Shown: positions 53,147 through 61,195 of the stretch, one piece after another
How positions within the stretch are numbered: position 1 is the stretch's first letter
How the letters are laid out: each line of letters opens with the position of its first letter
Assembly: GCF_003095375.1 (NCBI RefSeq)
Contig: NZ_QEHR01000001.1
Span: 186,001-250,000 of the forward strand
Length of the DNA stretch: 64,000 nucleotides
Direction of reading: 5' to 3'
Source: Marixanthomonas spongiae
Lineage (GTDB): Bacteria > Bacteroidota > Bacteroidia > Flavobacteriales > Flavobacteriaceae
Program-made: the position numbers and the translations under genes
The notes under the pieces: model-generated
Databases searched by the model: none
What the model saw: the letters and a program-made list of their open reading frames with translations, nothing else
What the model was told of the DNA's origin: nothing

Positions 53147-53188
53147 TAATAGTGGTTCATTTCTGTTCTGAAAAATTCATCAAGACGA

Positions 53189-53196
53189 CAAAAATA
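53189..53196 (-). promoter_or_regulatory. -7 box before pdhB
   Basis: Minus-strand TATTTTTG, 43 bp before the ATG. -33 element unclear. Confidence 0.4.
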
Positions 53197-53249
53197 GTAT
53201 ATTCTGGATGTGTGAACGTACTTTTTATTAACATTTAACGGAAATTTAT

Positions 53250-53261
53250 TATGCGCGCATA
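53250..53261. promoter_or_regulatory. perfect 12-bp palindrome between pdhB and etfB
   Basis: TATGCGCGCATA lies near the middle of the divergent gap, 104 bp from each ATG. A single copy was seen in the window. Confidence 0.35.
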
Positions 53262-53364
53262 GCATATTTTGGAAATATATCCCTATCTTCGTGCCTAAAT
53301 AATTCAAAGCCAATAAAGCTCTGGATTGTTCGAAAAAAATATTACCTATAAAGATACAAAATAT

Positions 53365-54105
53365 ATGAAAATTTTAGTGTGTATAAGTCACGTACCGGAC
53401 ACTACTTCAAAAATTAATTTTACCGATAACGACACCAAATTTGACACAAACGGGGTACAGTTTGTCATCAATCCCAATGACGAATTTGGCCTTACCCGCG
53501 CTATGTGGTTCAAAGAAAAACAAGGTGCTACCGTACACGTGGTGAACGTAGGCGGCGCCGAAACCGAACCTACATTGAGAAAAGCCCTCGCCATTGGTGC
53601 AGACGAAGCCATTCGTGTTGACGCCGAAGCTACCGATGGTTTTTCTGTGGCAAAACAATTAGCCAATGTAGTAAAAGAAGGTGGTTACGACCTTATAATT
53701 GGTGGTCGTGAATCGATTGATTATAACGGCGGAATGGTTCCTGGAATGATTGCTCAATTAACCGGAGCCAATTTTGTAAATACCTGCATCAGCCTTGAAA
53801 TTGAAGACGACACCGCAACGGCTATCCGTGAGATTGACGGCGGTAAAGAAACCGTAAAAGCGAAACTGCCATTGGTGGTGGGCGGACAAAAAGGAATTGT
53901 GGAAGAAAGCGATCTGCGCATCCCAAACATGCGCGGTATCATGCAGGCCCGTAAAAAACCGTTAACCGTAAAAGATCCCGTTGACGCAAATGCCGAAACA
54001 CAAACGGCACAATTTGAAAAACCAGCTCCTAAAGGCGACATCAAATTGGTTGAAACCGTTGACGAATTGGTCGATCTATTGCATAACGAAGCAAAAGTAA
54101 TATAA
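53365..54105 (+). CDS. etfB: electron transfer flavoprotein, beta subunit
   Basis: A 246-residue ETF small subunit (MKILVCISHVPDTTSKI) with the AMP/FAD motif NPNDEFGLTRAMWFKE (about 37-52) and DLIIGGRESIDYNGGMVPGMIAQL (about 112-135). It carries electrons from acyl-CoA dehydrogenases to the respiratory chain. The ATG at 53365 is preferred to one 13 codons upstream because conserved ETF sequence begins there. A repeat element interrupts the spacer after it, so co-transcription with etfA is across a 151-bp gap. Confidence 0.95.
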   Translation: MKILVCISHVPDTTSKINFTDNDTKFDTNGVQFVINPNDEFGLTRAMWFKEKQGATVHVVNVGGAETEPTLRKALAIGADEAIRVDAEATDGFSVAKQLANVVKEGGYDLIIGGRESIDYNGGMVPGMIAQLTGANFVNTCISLEIEDDTATAIREIDGGKETVKAKLPLVVGGQKGIVEESDLRIPNMRGIMQARKKPLTVKDPVDANAETQTAQFEKPAPKGDIKLVETVDELVDLLHNEAKVI

Positions 54106-54170
54106 TGCTTCGCCCTCTTTGGGGAACGCTCACAAGACAAAGGGGAACAATGAAGCTAAAGTAATTTAAT
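54085..54170. repeat. inserted element flanked by imperfect 22-bp direct repeats at the end of etfB
   Basis: AACGAAGCAAAAGTAATATA (54085-54104, encoding NEAKVI and stop) recurs as AATGAAGCTAAAGTAATTTA (54149) with three differences over 22 bp. Between them are about 42 bp with TCTTTGGGGAA and AAAGGGGAA words. The layout is that of an insertion with duplicated target, or a decayed duplicate of the etfB tail. Confidence 0.6.
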
Positions 54171-54214
54171 AATTTAGAATTAAGAATGCTGAATTCAGAA
54201 AAGAGAGAAAAACC

Positions 54215-54252
54215 AAACCTGAATCCTAATTCATAATTCATAATTCATAAAT
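54215..54252. repeat. AT-rich AATTCATA tandem repeats before etfA
   Basis: AATTCATAATTCATAATTCA continues to ATAAATAAA just before the etfA ATG. Three 9-bp units; similar to 18901-18934. Confidence 0.55.
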
Positions 54253-54256
54253 AAAA

Positions 54257-55225
54257 ATGTCTATACTAGTATATACCGAATCTGAAGAAGGAACATTTAA
54301 AAAAATAGCCCAAGAAGCCGTTTCCTACGCTAAAGGAATTGCCGATAAAATGGGCACGCATGTAACCGCTGTTTCCATTAATGGCGACGAATCTAACGAT
54401 CTTGGAAAATACGGTGCCGAGAAAGTGTTGAATGTTTACAACGATAAACTCAAAAAATTCAATGCAGAAGCCTATGCCGATGTCATTGCACAAGCCGCCA
54501 AGAAAGAAGATGCCAAAGTGGTCGTAGTGTCCAGTAGTGCCAACAGCAAATATATGGCCCCCCTTTTGGCCGTGCATTTAGATGCCGGCTACGTACCCAA
54601 CGTTACCGAACTGCCAGAAAGCACCGACCCTTTTAAAGTCAAGCACAGCGTGTTTACCAATAAGGCATTTTCCATTACCGAGTATAAAACCGACATCAAA
54701 GTAGTGGGCTTGGCCAAAAACGCTTACGGCGTCAAGGAAAGCGAAGCTACCGGAACTACCGAAGGGTTCTCTCCAAAACTTTCTTCGGAAGACTTTTCGG
54801 TAGATGTGGTTTCTGTTGACAAAGCAACCGATAAGGTGACCATAGCCGATGCCGAAATTGTAGTTTCTGGCGGACGCGGCCTGAAAGGTCCCGAAAATTG
54901 GGACATGATCGAAAACCTTGCCGAAACCTTGGGCGCAGCCACCGCTTGCTCCAAACCTGTGAGCGATATGGGCTGGAGACCGCACAGCGAGCACGTGGGA
55001 CAGACCGGAAAGCCTGTAGCCGCAAACTTGTACATAGCTATAGGTATTTCAGGAGCCATTCAACATTTGGCAGGAATTAATGCGTCAAAAACGAAAGTGG
55101 TCATCAACAACGACCCTGAGGCCCCGTTCTTTAAAAATGCCGATTACGGTATTGTGGGCGACGCTTTTGAAGTAGTGCCAAAACTGAATGAAAAACTTAA
55201 AGAGTTCAAAGCCCAGAACGCATAA
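54257..55225 (+). CDS. etfA: electron transfer flavoprotein, alpha subunit
   Basis: A 322-residue ETF large subunit. N-terminal domain I precedes the FAD domain, with VSGGRGLKGPENWDMIENLAETLGAATACSKPVSDMGWRPHSEHVGQTGK (about 198-247), LYIAIGISGAIQHLAGI, and KTKVVINNDPEAPFFKNADYGIVGD (about 279-303). These are the canonical alpha-subunit FAD motifs. It partners with EtfB encoded just upstream. A strong hairpin terminator follows at 55395. Confidence 0.96.
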   Translation: MSILVYTESEEGTFKKIAQEAVSYAKGIADKMGTHVTAVSINGDESNDLGKYGAEKVLNVYNDKLKKFNAEAYADVIAQAAKKEDAKVVVVSSSANSKYMAPLLAVHLDAGYVPNVTELPESTDPFKVKHSVFTNKAFSITEYKTDIKVVGLAKNAYGVKESEATGTTEGFSPKLSSEDFSVDVVSVDKATDKVTIADAEIVVSGGRGLKGPENWDMIENLAETLGAATACSKPVSDMGWRPHSEHVGQTGKPVAANLYIAIGISGAIQHLAGINASKTKVVINNDPEAPFFKNADYGIVGDAFEVVPKLNEKLKEFKAQNA

Positions 55226-55394
55226 TTATTCAATATCCGGCGGCTGAGCCTACCTGTCAAATATTGACAGAGAATCCCGAAAGTAAACTGCTTGGGGATT
55301 GTTTTGAAGTTTAGTTTAAGACGGATAAAAAAATTATACACAAGCCAACGCACAAAACACATATTTTTTGTTACTTTGTGCCTATAATAAAAGG

Positions 55395-55440
55395 CTGTTT
55401 AATTAAGGAAACTTCCTTTTTTAAACAGTTTTTTATTTTT
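55395..55440 (+). terminator. long hairpin terminator between etfA and the BFN gene
   Basis: CTGTTTAA and TTAAACAG arms enclose an inner AAGGAA-ACT-TTCCTT stem and end in TTTTTTATTTTT. It is 170 bp after etfA and 85 bp before the next ATG. A TACTTTG word (55373) shortly before it may be a promoter, so it could end etfBA or make a short leader RNA. Confidence 0.6.
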
Positions 55441-55526
55441 ATCGCACATTTTCAACCCGCCCTGTAACACCTGCCTGTCATCATAATTTAAGGGAGGCAC
55501 AAGTGCAAGGGCCGAAGCACTGAACC

Positions 55527-56168
55527 ATGAGTCTCGTAAGACTGAACATAAAAGGAATATCGTACAGCCAAACGCAAAACGGCGCCTACGCCTTGATATT
55601 GAGCGAAGAGGAAGGCGAACGAAAACTGCCCATCGTTATTGGTGCGTTTGAAGCCCAGTCCATCGCCATTGCTTTAGAAAAAGAAATAAAACCGCCCCGC
55701 CCGTTAACGCACGATCTTTTTAAAAACTTTGCCGACCGTTTCGGTATTGTGGTAAAACAGGTCATTATCCACAAACTGGTCGATGGCGTATTTTATTCCA
55801 GTATTATTTGCGAACACGAAGGGCTGGAAGAGATTGTAGATGCCCGCACCAGCGATGCCATCGCTCTTGCGCTTCGGTTTAACGCCCCTATTTTCACTTA
55901 CAAGAACATACTTGACAAAGCAGGGATTTATTTAAAAACATCTAAAAAAAGCCGTCCAACCGGGAAAAAGGACAAAATTTCAAAAGAGGAAGAAACTGTT
56001 TTGGAAGAATTGATCGGTGGGGAAGACAAAGAATCGGTCGCGCCGTCAAAACAGGACTTCAGTAAATTTTCCTTAAAAGAACTGAATAAAATGTTAGACG
56101 AAGCTGTTGCCAATGAAGACTACGAGCGAGCAGCCAGCATCCGGGACGAAATTTCAAAACGGGAGTAG
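55527..56168 (+). CDS. bifunctional nuclease family protein (DUF151) with UvrB/C motif
   Basis: A 213-residue protein: BFN domain (about 1-140) with GISYSQTQNGAYALILSEEEGERKLPIVIGAFEAQSIAIALE and VDARTSDAIALALRFNAPIF, then a charged linker and a C-terminal UvrB/UvrC motif (LKELNKMLDEAVANEDYERAASIRDEI, about 180-206). BFN proteins have reported DNase/RNase activity; the UVR motif suggests binding to a partner such as Clp or Uvr proteins. It precedes a CNT transporter in the same orientation. Confidence 0.92.
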   Translation: MSLVRLNIKGISYSQTQNGAYALILSEEEGERKLPIVIGAFEAQSIAIALEKEIKPPRPLTHDLFKNFADRFGIVVKQVIIHKLVDGVFYSSIICEHEGLEEIVDARTSDAIALALRFNAPIFTYKNILDKAGIYLKTSKKSRPTGKKDKISKEEETVLEELIGGEDKESVAPSKQDFSKFSLKELNKMLDEAVANEDYERAASIRDEISKRE

Positions 56169-56240
56169 TTTTAAAATTTCAGAAACACATAGATATGAAC
56201 CGTTATATTTTTCAGAAGTAATTAATAAACCCTAAACGCT

Positions 56241-57953
56241 ATGCGGCAATTTTTATTGATTGCTCTTTTATGCCTTGTCGGCACCACTGCCTTTTCACAA
56301 TCCATTGAAAAAGTCTGGCAATTCACCGAAATAAAAAACCAAGAAGGAGCGTCCTTGTTTAAATTGGACCCCTATCACGATTACCTGTCGTTAGATAAGG
56401 GCAGGTTTGAATACAGTTTGCAGGCAAAAGACAGCTTAGAAGCCTCTGGGGATTATATTTATCAAAACAAGCTGCTCGTCTTATTTTACAGTAAACCCAA
56501 CGATACCATACGCAGGTATCGTGTTTCCAAACTAACCGACAGCACCCTCGTTTTTTCTGAAAACGATGTAGTTTACGCTTTCAAGGCAAAGAAAGATGCC
56601 GCAACAGCAACAGCACCTGAAACCAAAGAGGTTGCCAAAGTAATCCCCTCGCAAGGATTTTCGCTCAACAGTTTGTGGCGCGGTGTTTTGGGGATGGTCA
56701 CGTTATTATTGATTTCGGTGTTGTTTAGTTCCAACCGAAAAGCCATTAACTGGAAAACCGTGGGCATCGGCCTTGCTTTCCAACTCATCATTGCCATTGG
56801 CGTGTTGAAAGTGCCTTTTATAAAAAGCATTTTTGAAGCCGTTGGGCAATTGTTTGTTAATGTATTGAATTACACCAAAGCCGGTAGCGAATTCCTGTTT
56901 GGCGGTATGCTGGACGTCAATTCGTTCGGGTTTATCTTTGCTTTTCAGGTATTGCCCACCATTCTTTTCTTTTCGGCCTTGACTTCGGTGCTGTTCTATT
57001 TGGGCATCATCCAGAAAGTGGTAAAAGCCATGGCCTGGCTGTTGTCGCGGGCATTGAAAATTTCAGGAGCAGAGAGTTTGAGCGTTGCCGGAAACATCTT
57101 TTTGGGCCAGACCGAAGCTCCGCTTTTAATCAAGGCATATCTGGAAAAGATGAACAAATCTGAAATCCTGTTGGTCATGATCGGCGGCATGGCAACCGTT
57201 GCCGGAGCCGTATTGGCCGCTTACATCGGGTTTTTAGGGGGGGACGACCCATTATTGCGATTAACTTTTGCAAAACACCTGTTGGCTGCTTCGGTAATGG
57301 CGGCGCCAGGTGCGATCGTGATTTCAAAAATACTCTATCCGCAAACTGAAGAAGTGATAAAGGATGTGGAGGTTTCTTCTGAAAAAATAGGCTCCAACTT
57401 TTTAGATGCCATCGCCAATGGTACCACCGAAGGGCTTAGGCTTGCTGTTAATGTGGGGGCTATGCTCTTGGTGTTTGTAGCGTTTATTGCCATGTTCAAC
57501 GGTATTTTGGGATGGATAGGGGATATTACTTCGCTCAATGGCTGGATTGCCAAAAACACTGCCTATTCCGGTTTAAAGCTGGAAGCCATTTTGGGAACCG
57601 TCTTCGCTCCTTTAATGTGGCTAATTGGTGTGGCAAAAGAAGATATTATGATGATGGGGCAACTGCTGGGCATTAAACTCGCCGCCAGCGAATTTGTAGG
57701 CTATATCCAGTTGGCCGATTTAAAAGACGTTTCTAACGACCTTCATTTAAAGTATGAAAAATCCATTATCATGGCCACGTATATGCTGTGCGGATTTGCC
57801 AATTTTGCCTCCATTGGTATCCAAATTGGCGGGATTGGTTCTTTAGCACCGGGACAGCGCAAACAATTGTCCCGCTTTGGAATGAAAGCCTTGATTGGCG
57901 GGACCATCGCTTCTTTAATTTCGGCGACGATCGCTGGGATGATTATTGGGTAG
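56241..57953 (+). CDS. CNT (NupC) nucleoside transporter with secreted lipocalin-like N-terminal domain
   Basis: A 570-residue inner-membrane transporter. A signal peptide (cleavage near AFSQ) leads into a periplasmic beta-rich domain (about 20-118: EKVWQFTEIKNQEGASLFKLDP...). The CNT module begins at about 145 with LWRGVLGMV and has GSEFLFGGML, FQVLPTILFFSALTSVLFYLGI, GQTEAPLLIKAYLEKM and VAGAVLAAYIGFLG. It takes up nucleosides with Na+ or H+. The N-terminal domain is not part of E. coli NupC. Downstream thyA may share a nucleotide context. Confidence 0.92.
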   Translation: MRQFLLIALLCLVGTTAFSQSIEKVWQFTEIKNQEGASLFKLDPYHDYLSLDKGRFEYSLQAKDSLEASGDYIYQNKLLVLFYSKPNDTIRRYRVSKLTDSTLVFSENDVVYAFKAKKDAATATAPETKEVAKVIPSQGFSLNSLWRGVLGMVTLLLISVLFSSNRKAINWKTVGIGLAFQLIIAIGVLKVPFIKSIFEAVGQLFVNVLNYTKAGSEFLFGGMLDVNSFGFIFAFQVLPTILFFSALTSVLFYLGIIQKVVKAMAWLLSRALKISGAESLSVAGNIFLGQTEAPLLIKAYLEKMNKSEILLVMIGGMATVAGAVLAAYIGFLGGDDPLLRLTFAKHLLAASVMAAPGAIVISKILYPQTEEVIKDVEVSSEKIGSNFLDAIANGTTEGLRLAVNVGAMLLVFVAFIAMFNGILGWIGDITSLNGWIAKNTAYSGLKLEAILGTVFAPLMWLIGVAKEDIMMMGQLLGIKLAASEFVGYIQLADLKDVSNDLHLKYEKSIIMATYMLCGFANFASIGIQIGGIGSLAPGQRKQLSRFGMKALIGGTIASLISATIAGMIIG

Positions 57954-58291
57954 TTGGTTTTAGGTTTTCTTTCAAGCAAAAAAACTTGTGTCTCAGCCGA
58001 CGCCATAAGCCATAAGCCTGTGCAAACGGTGGTTCACTAAAGCTTGCGATACGCAGGCGGAGCACAAGCAGGTTCAGGTTTAATTTATAGACTCATTTAG
58101 TAATTGATTTAACAATATTTTTTTAATTATCGATTATAGAAATCAAATGATGATAAAACGGAGATGATTGCTATCCCATAGTTGTTCAAGTTTGCTTATC
58201 TATTATCTCACAACTGGCTGCATCTTATAACTTTTATTTCGAAGAAATATCAAACAGATAAATGCCTATATTTGATAAAAACACTCAGAAA
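57954..58291. other. intergenic stretch, no gene recognised
   Basis: Contains a CGATACGCAGGCGGAGC word near 58050 that resembles the repeat families elsewhere, and AT-rich DNA. TATATTTG at 58267-58274 is probably the -7 box of the toxin-antitoxin operon. Confidence 0.5.
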
Positions 58292-58534
58292 ATGAACTTG
58301 AAAGCCCGAAAATTAGAATTTGTTCAAGAGTTTTTAAAACTTCAAAACGAAGACACTATCTCAAAACTTGAGAACATACTGCATAAAGAAAGATTTGGCG
58401 CCGAGGACAAAAAGATAAAATCCATGTCTGTTGAGGAATTGAATAAGCGGATTGATAAAGCAATGGAAGATTCTAAAAGCGGAAGATTAACCGAGGCAAA
58501 TGACCTTTTAGCTGAAATTGAAAGGTGGACTTAA
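58292..58534 (+). CDS. antitoxin of a RelE/ParE-type pair
   Basis: An 80-residue charged helical protein, MNLKARKLEFVQEFLKLQNE..., with the C-terminal half likely to wrap the toxin (SVEELNKRIDKAMEDSKSGRLTEANDLLAEIERW). No DNA-binding domain is obvious. A longer form from 58262 is possible, but a perfect -7 box TATATTTG lies inside that extension. It overlaps the toxin gene by 10 bp, as is usual for such pairs. Confidence 0.75.
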   Translation: MNLKARKLEFVQEFLKLQNEDTISKLENILHKERFGAEDKKIKSMSVEELNKRIDKAMEDSKSGRLTEANDLLAEIERWT

Positions 58535-58911
58535 AAATTTTTTGGACAGATTTCGCAAAAGCTGAACTTAGAAAGATCTTTATTTACTTAAAGGAACATG
58601 CCAGCAATAGGGTTGCAAAAAATGAGAACCGTAAAATAGTGCTTGCAACATTACGATTACGAACACAACCGGAAATTGGACAAATAGAACCAAGGTTAAA
58701 AAACAGAACAAAAGAATTTCGCTATTTAGTGCATCAAAAAAAGATAATTTATTGGGTAAATACGAAGAAAAAACAAATCGAAATAATAGACGTTTTTGAT
58801 ACACAGCAATATCCCGATAAAATAAAAAAGAACCAAGTAAAACCAATAATTACCACTTGTTCACTAATAGCAAAACATTTTTTCGAACACACACGGATAA
58901 CCTATCCATAA
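58525..58911 (+). CDS. RelE/ParE family toxin
   Basis: A 128-residue ParE/RelE-like protein starting at GTG 58525 within the antitoxin gene. The fold is recognisable from IFWTDFAKAELRKIFIYLKEHASNRVAKN (about 5-33), LKNRTKEFRYLVHQKKIIYWVN and IEIIDVFDTQQYPDKIKK, the last being the typical terminal VFDTRxxP motif. Whether it inhibits gyrase (ParE) or cuts mRNA (RelE) cannot be decided. The pair is intact, unlike the PIN pair at 40 kb. Confidence 0.85.
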   Translation: MDLKIFWTDFAKAELRKIFIYLKEHASNRVAKNENRKIVLATLRLRTQPEIGQIEPRLKNRTKEFRYLVHQKKIIYWVNTKKKQIEIIDVFDTQQYPDKIKKNQVKPIITTCSLIAKHFFEHTRITYP

Positions 58912-59022
58912 ACTCACAGACTCAACAATAAACATTTCGTTGATAACTATTGGACCTGAAACAAATTCCTATTTTTAAATAACGGTTCATTTGTTTACAT
59001 TTAGCCATTAATTTTTTTGACG

Positions 59023-59847
59023 ATGAAGCAATACCACGACCTTATAAAGCACGTTCTTGAAAACGGCACCGAAAAGCACGATCGCACCGGTACCGGCACC
59101 AAAAGTGTATTTGGCTACCAAATGCGGTTCGACCTCAGCGAAGGCTTCCCCATGGTAACCACCAAAAAACTGCATTTAAAATCGATTATTCACGAACTGT
59201 TGTGGTTTTTAAATGGCGATACCAATATAAAATACCTTCAAGAAAATGGTGTGAGGATCTGGAACGAATGGGCCGACGACAATGGCGACCTTGGCCCGGT
59301 CTATGGCCATCAATGGCGAAACTGGAACAGTGAAGAGATCGACCAGATTTCAGAAATCATTGAGACGTTGAAAACCAACCCCGATAGCCGCCGGATGTTG
59401 GTCAGTGCCTGGAACCCCAGCGTAATGCCCAATACCAGCAAACCATTTTCAGAAAATGTAGCCAACGGTAAAGCAGCGTTACCGCCCTGTCATGCTTTTT
59501 TTCAGTTTTACGTTGCCGATGGAAAGCTATCTTGCCAATTATACCAACGCAGTGCCGATATTTTCTTAGGTGTTCCCTTCAACATTGCATCCTACGCGTT
59601 GTTGACGATGATGGTGGCACAGGTTTGTGGCTATCAAGCCGGCGATTTTGTGCACACCTTTGGCGATGCCCATATTTATAGCAACCATATGGAACAAGTT
59701 GAATTACAATTATCCCGAGAACCAAGGCCTTTGCCTACCATGCACATCAATCCAGACGTCAAAGATATCTTTGGCTTTAAATTTGATGACTTTACTTTAG
59801 AAAATTACAATCCGCACCCACATATCAAAGGAGCGGTAGCCATTTAA
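59023..59847 (+). CDS. thyA: thymidylate synthase
   Basis: A 274-residue folate-dependent enzyme converting dUMP to dTMP. The dUMP-binding [12 protein letters not shown] (about 20-31), catalytic Cys156 in [30 protein letters not shown] (about 177-195) and [10 protein letters not shown] are all in place. Length fits the E. coli form (264). The ATG at 59023 is preferred to a TTG two codons earlier. It is followed at 11 bp by two small TonB-C proteins. Confidence 0.96.
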   Translation: MKQYHDLIKHVLENGTEKHDRTGTGTKSVFGYQMRFDLSEGFPMVTTKKLHLKSIIHELLWFLNGDTNIKYLQENGVRIWNEWADDNGDLGPVYGHQWRNWNSEEIDQISEIIETLKTNPDSRRMLVSAWNPSVMPNTSKPFSENVANGKAALPPCHAFFQFYVADGKLSCQLYQRSADIFLGVPFNIASYALLTMMVAQVCGYQAGDFVHTFGDAHIYSNHMEQVELQLSREPRPLPTMHINPDVKDIFGFKFDDFTLENYNPHPHIKGAVAI

Positions 59848-59858
59848 AAACCTATTCT

Positions 59859-60293
59859 ATGAAAAATGCCCTAATTATATTCTGCATTGTTTTTTCAACC
59901 ACACTCTTTGCCCAAGAAGAATGGGGTGATGTACAAAAAAACGTGGTGACCCTTAAAGAAATCCCTCCCGTGTGGCCCGGTTGCGAAGAAGGAAATGTTG
60001 CCAAACGTGATGCTTGTTTCAACAATAAATTGGCACAACACATTGCAAAAAACTTCAAGTACCCACCACAAGCGTATAAAAACAACGATCAAGGCCGCGT
60101 GGTGGTGAAATTCATCATTAACGAAGCGGGCTTGGTGGAAATCAAAAGTGTTTCAGGAGGAACGGCTGCACTTCAAAAGGAAGCCAAACGCAACATCATG
60201 GCGATGCCCAAAATGACCAAACCCGGCATGATGGGCGGTAAGCCTCGAGCTATTAAATTTACGGTTCCGATAACATTTAAAACAGGTAAATAG
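59859..60293 (+). CDS. secreted TonB C-terminal domain protein
   Basis: A 144-residue protein: signal peptide (MKNALIIFCIVFSTTLFAQ), then IPPVWPGCEEGNVAKRDACFNNKLAQHIAKNFKYPPQAYKNNDQGRVVVKFIINEAGLVE. This is the TonB_C motif seen in Bacteroidota energy transducers (PxFPGC...H...YP), and it ends VPITFKTGK. It lacks the membrane anchor and Pro-rich linker of TonB, so it probably is not a classical transducer. The gene overlaps no neighbour; 2 bp separate it from the paralogue. Confidence 0.88.
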   Translation: MKNALIIFCIVFSTTLFAQEEWGDVQKNVVTLKEIPPVWPGCEEGNVAKRDACFNNKLAQHIAKNFKYPPQAYKNNDQGRVVVKFIINEAGLVEIKSVSGGTAALQKEAKRNIMAMPKMTKPGMMGGKPRAIKFTVPITFKTGK

Positions 60294-60295
60294 TA

Positions 60296-61081
60296 TTGCG
60301 TACCTTTTTTTTACTTTTCTTATTATTTTTTTTTCAAGCCTATAGTTTTGGTCAGCAAATTAGTCTCGAAGCCTGCAACAGCAAAAGTAATATAGCGGCA
60401 AGAAATATCTGTTTAAAAAGTTATGTTGAAAATCTTCTGTTAATTGAATTTGAGAAACGCAAAAATTCTATAACCCTTGAAAATGAATCTGAGAATATTA
60501 TTTTAGAAGTATTGGTTGATCAGGCCGGAGGTTTTAATATTATGCGCCTCGAGGTTGACAATATAGGCCTTTATATGGCGGTAAAAGAGGTAATTAAAAA
60601 CCTAAGACCTATTTCTTCTTATAAAAATAAAAATGGTGTTATACTTTATGATTCATTTACCATAGCCATGAATTATCCAGATGTGGTCAAAAAAAACAGG
60701 CAAGGCTCTACTAGTGTTAAAAAACATATTTCATTTCAAAATGTTCAAAAAAGCCCTGTTTTTCCTGGTTGTTATGCAACGGCCAATAGTGAGTTTAAAA
60801 AATGTTTGTCCAAAAATGTGGAAGAGCATATAATGAACAATTTTAACCTTTTTGTTGGAATGATCCATGGGATTCCTTCTGGAAATCAAAGAATTAATAT
60901 TCAATTCGAAATTAATGAATATGGCTATATATCAAATATTAAAGCAAAAGCTAATTATAAAAAACTAGAAGAAGAAGCCATACGAGTAATCAAAGCCTTG
61001 CCGAGAATGACACCCGCTAAACAAGATAATGAACCAGTAGCCGTGGTTTTTTATTTACCTATGATTTTTAAATTAAGATAG
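60296..61081 (+). CDS. secreted TonB-C-like protein, second paralogue
   Basis: A 261-residue protein starting at TTG 60296, with a signal peptide rich in Phe/Leu (cleavage near SFGQQ). It has two TonB-C-like units: one degenerate (about 18-125) and one with VFPGCYATANSEFKKCLSKNVEEHIMNNF and INEYGYISNIKAKANYKKLEEEAIRVIKALPRM (about 155-250). It is more AT-rich than thyA and the first paralogue. It follows that gene by 2 bp, so they should be co-translated. Function unknown. Confidence 0.8.
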   Translation: MRTFFLLFLLFFFQAYSFGQQISLEACNSKSNIAARNICLKSYVENLLLIEFEKRKNSITLENESENIILEVLVDQAGGFNIMRLEVDNIGLYMAVKEVIKNLRPISSYKNKNGVILYDSFTIAMNYPDVVKKNRQGSTSVKKHISFQNVQKSPVFPGCYATANSEFKKCLSKNVEEHIMNNFNLFVGMIHGIPSGNQRINIQFEINEYGYISNIKAKANYKKLEEEAIRVIKALPRMTPAKQDNEPVAVVFYLPMIFKLR

Positions 61082-61195
61082 TAGCAATATTATCTAACTT
61101 CAATCACCAGCCTTTAACAAACCGTAAACATCTTTCAAAAAAAGAAATGGTATCTTTAAAGTGTCGGTAAAATCCGGCGCTTTATTGTTATTGTT

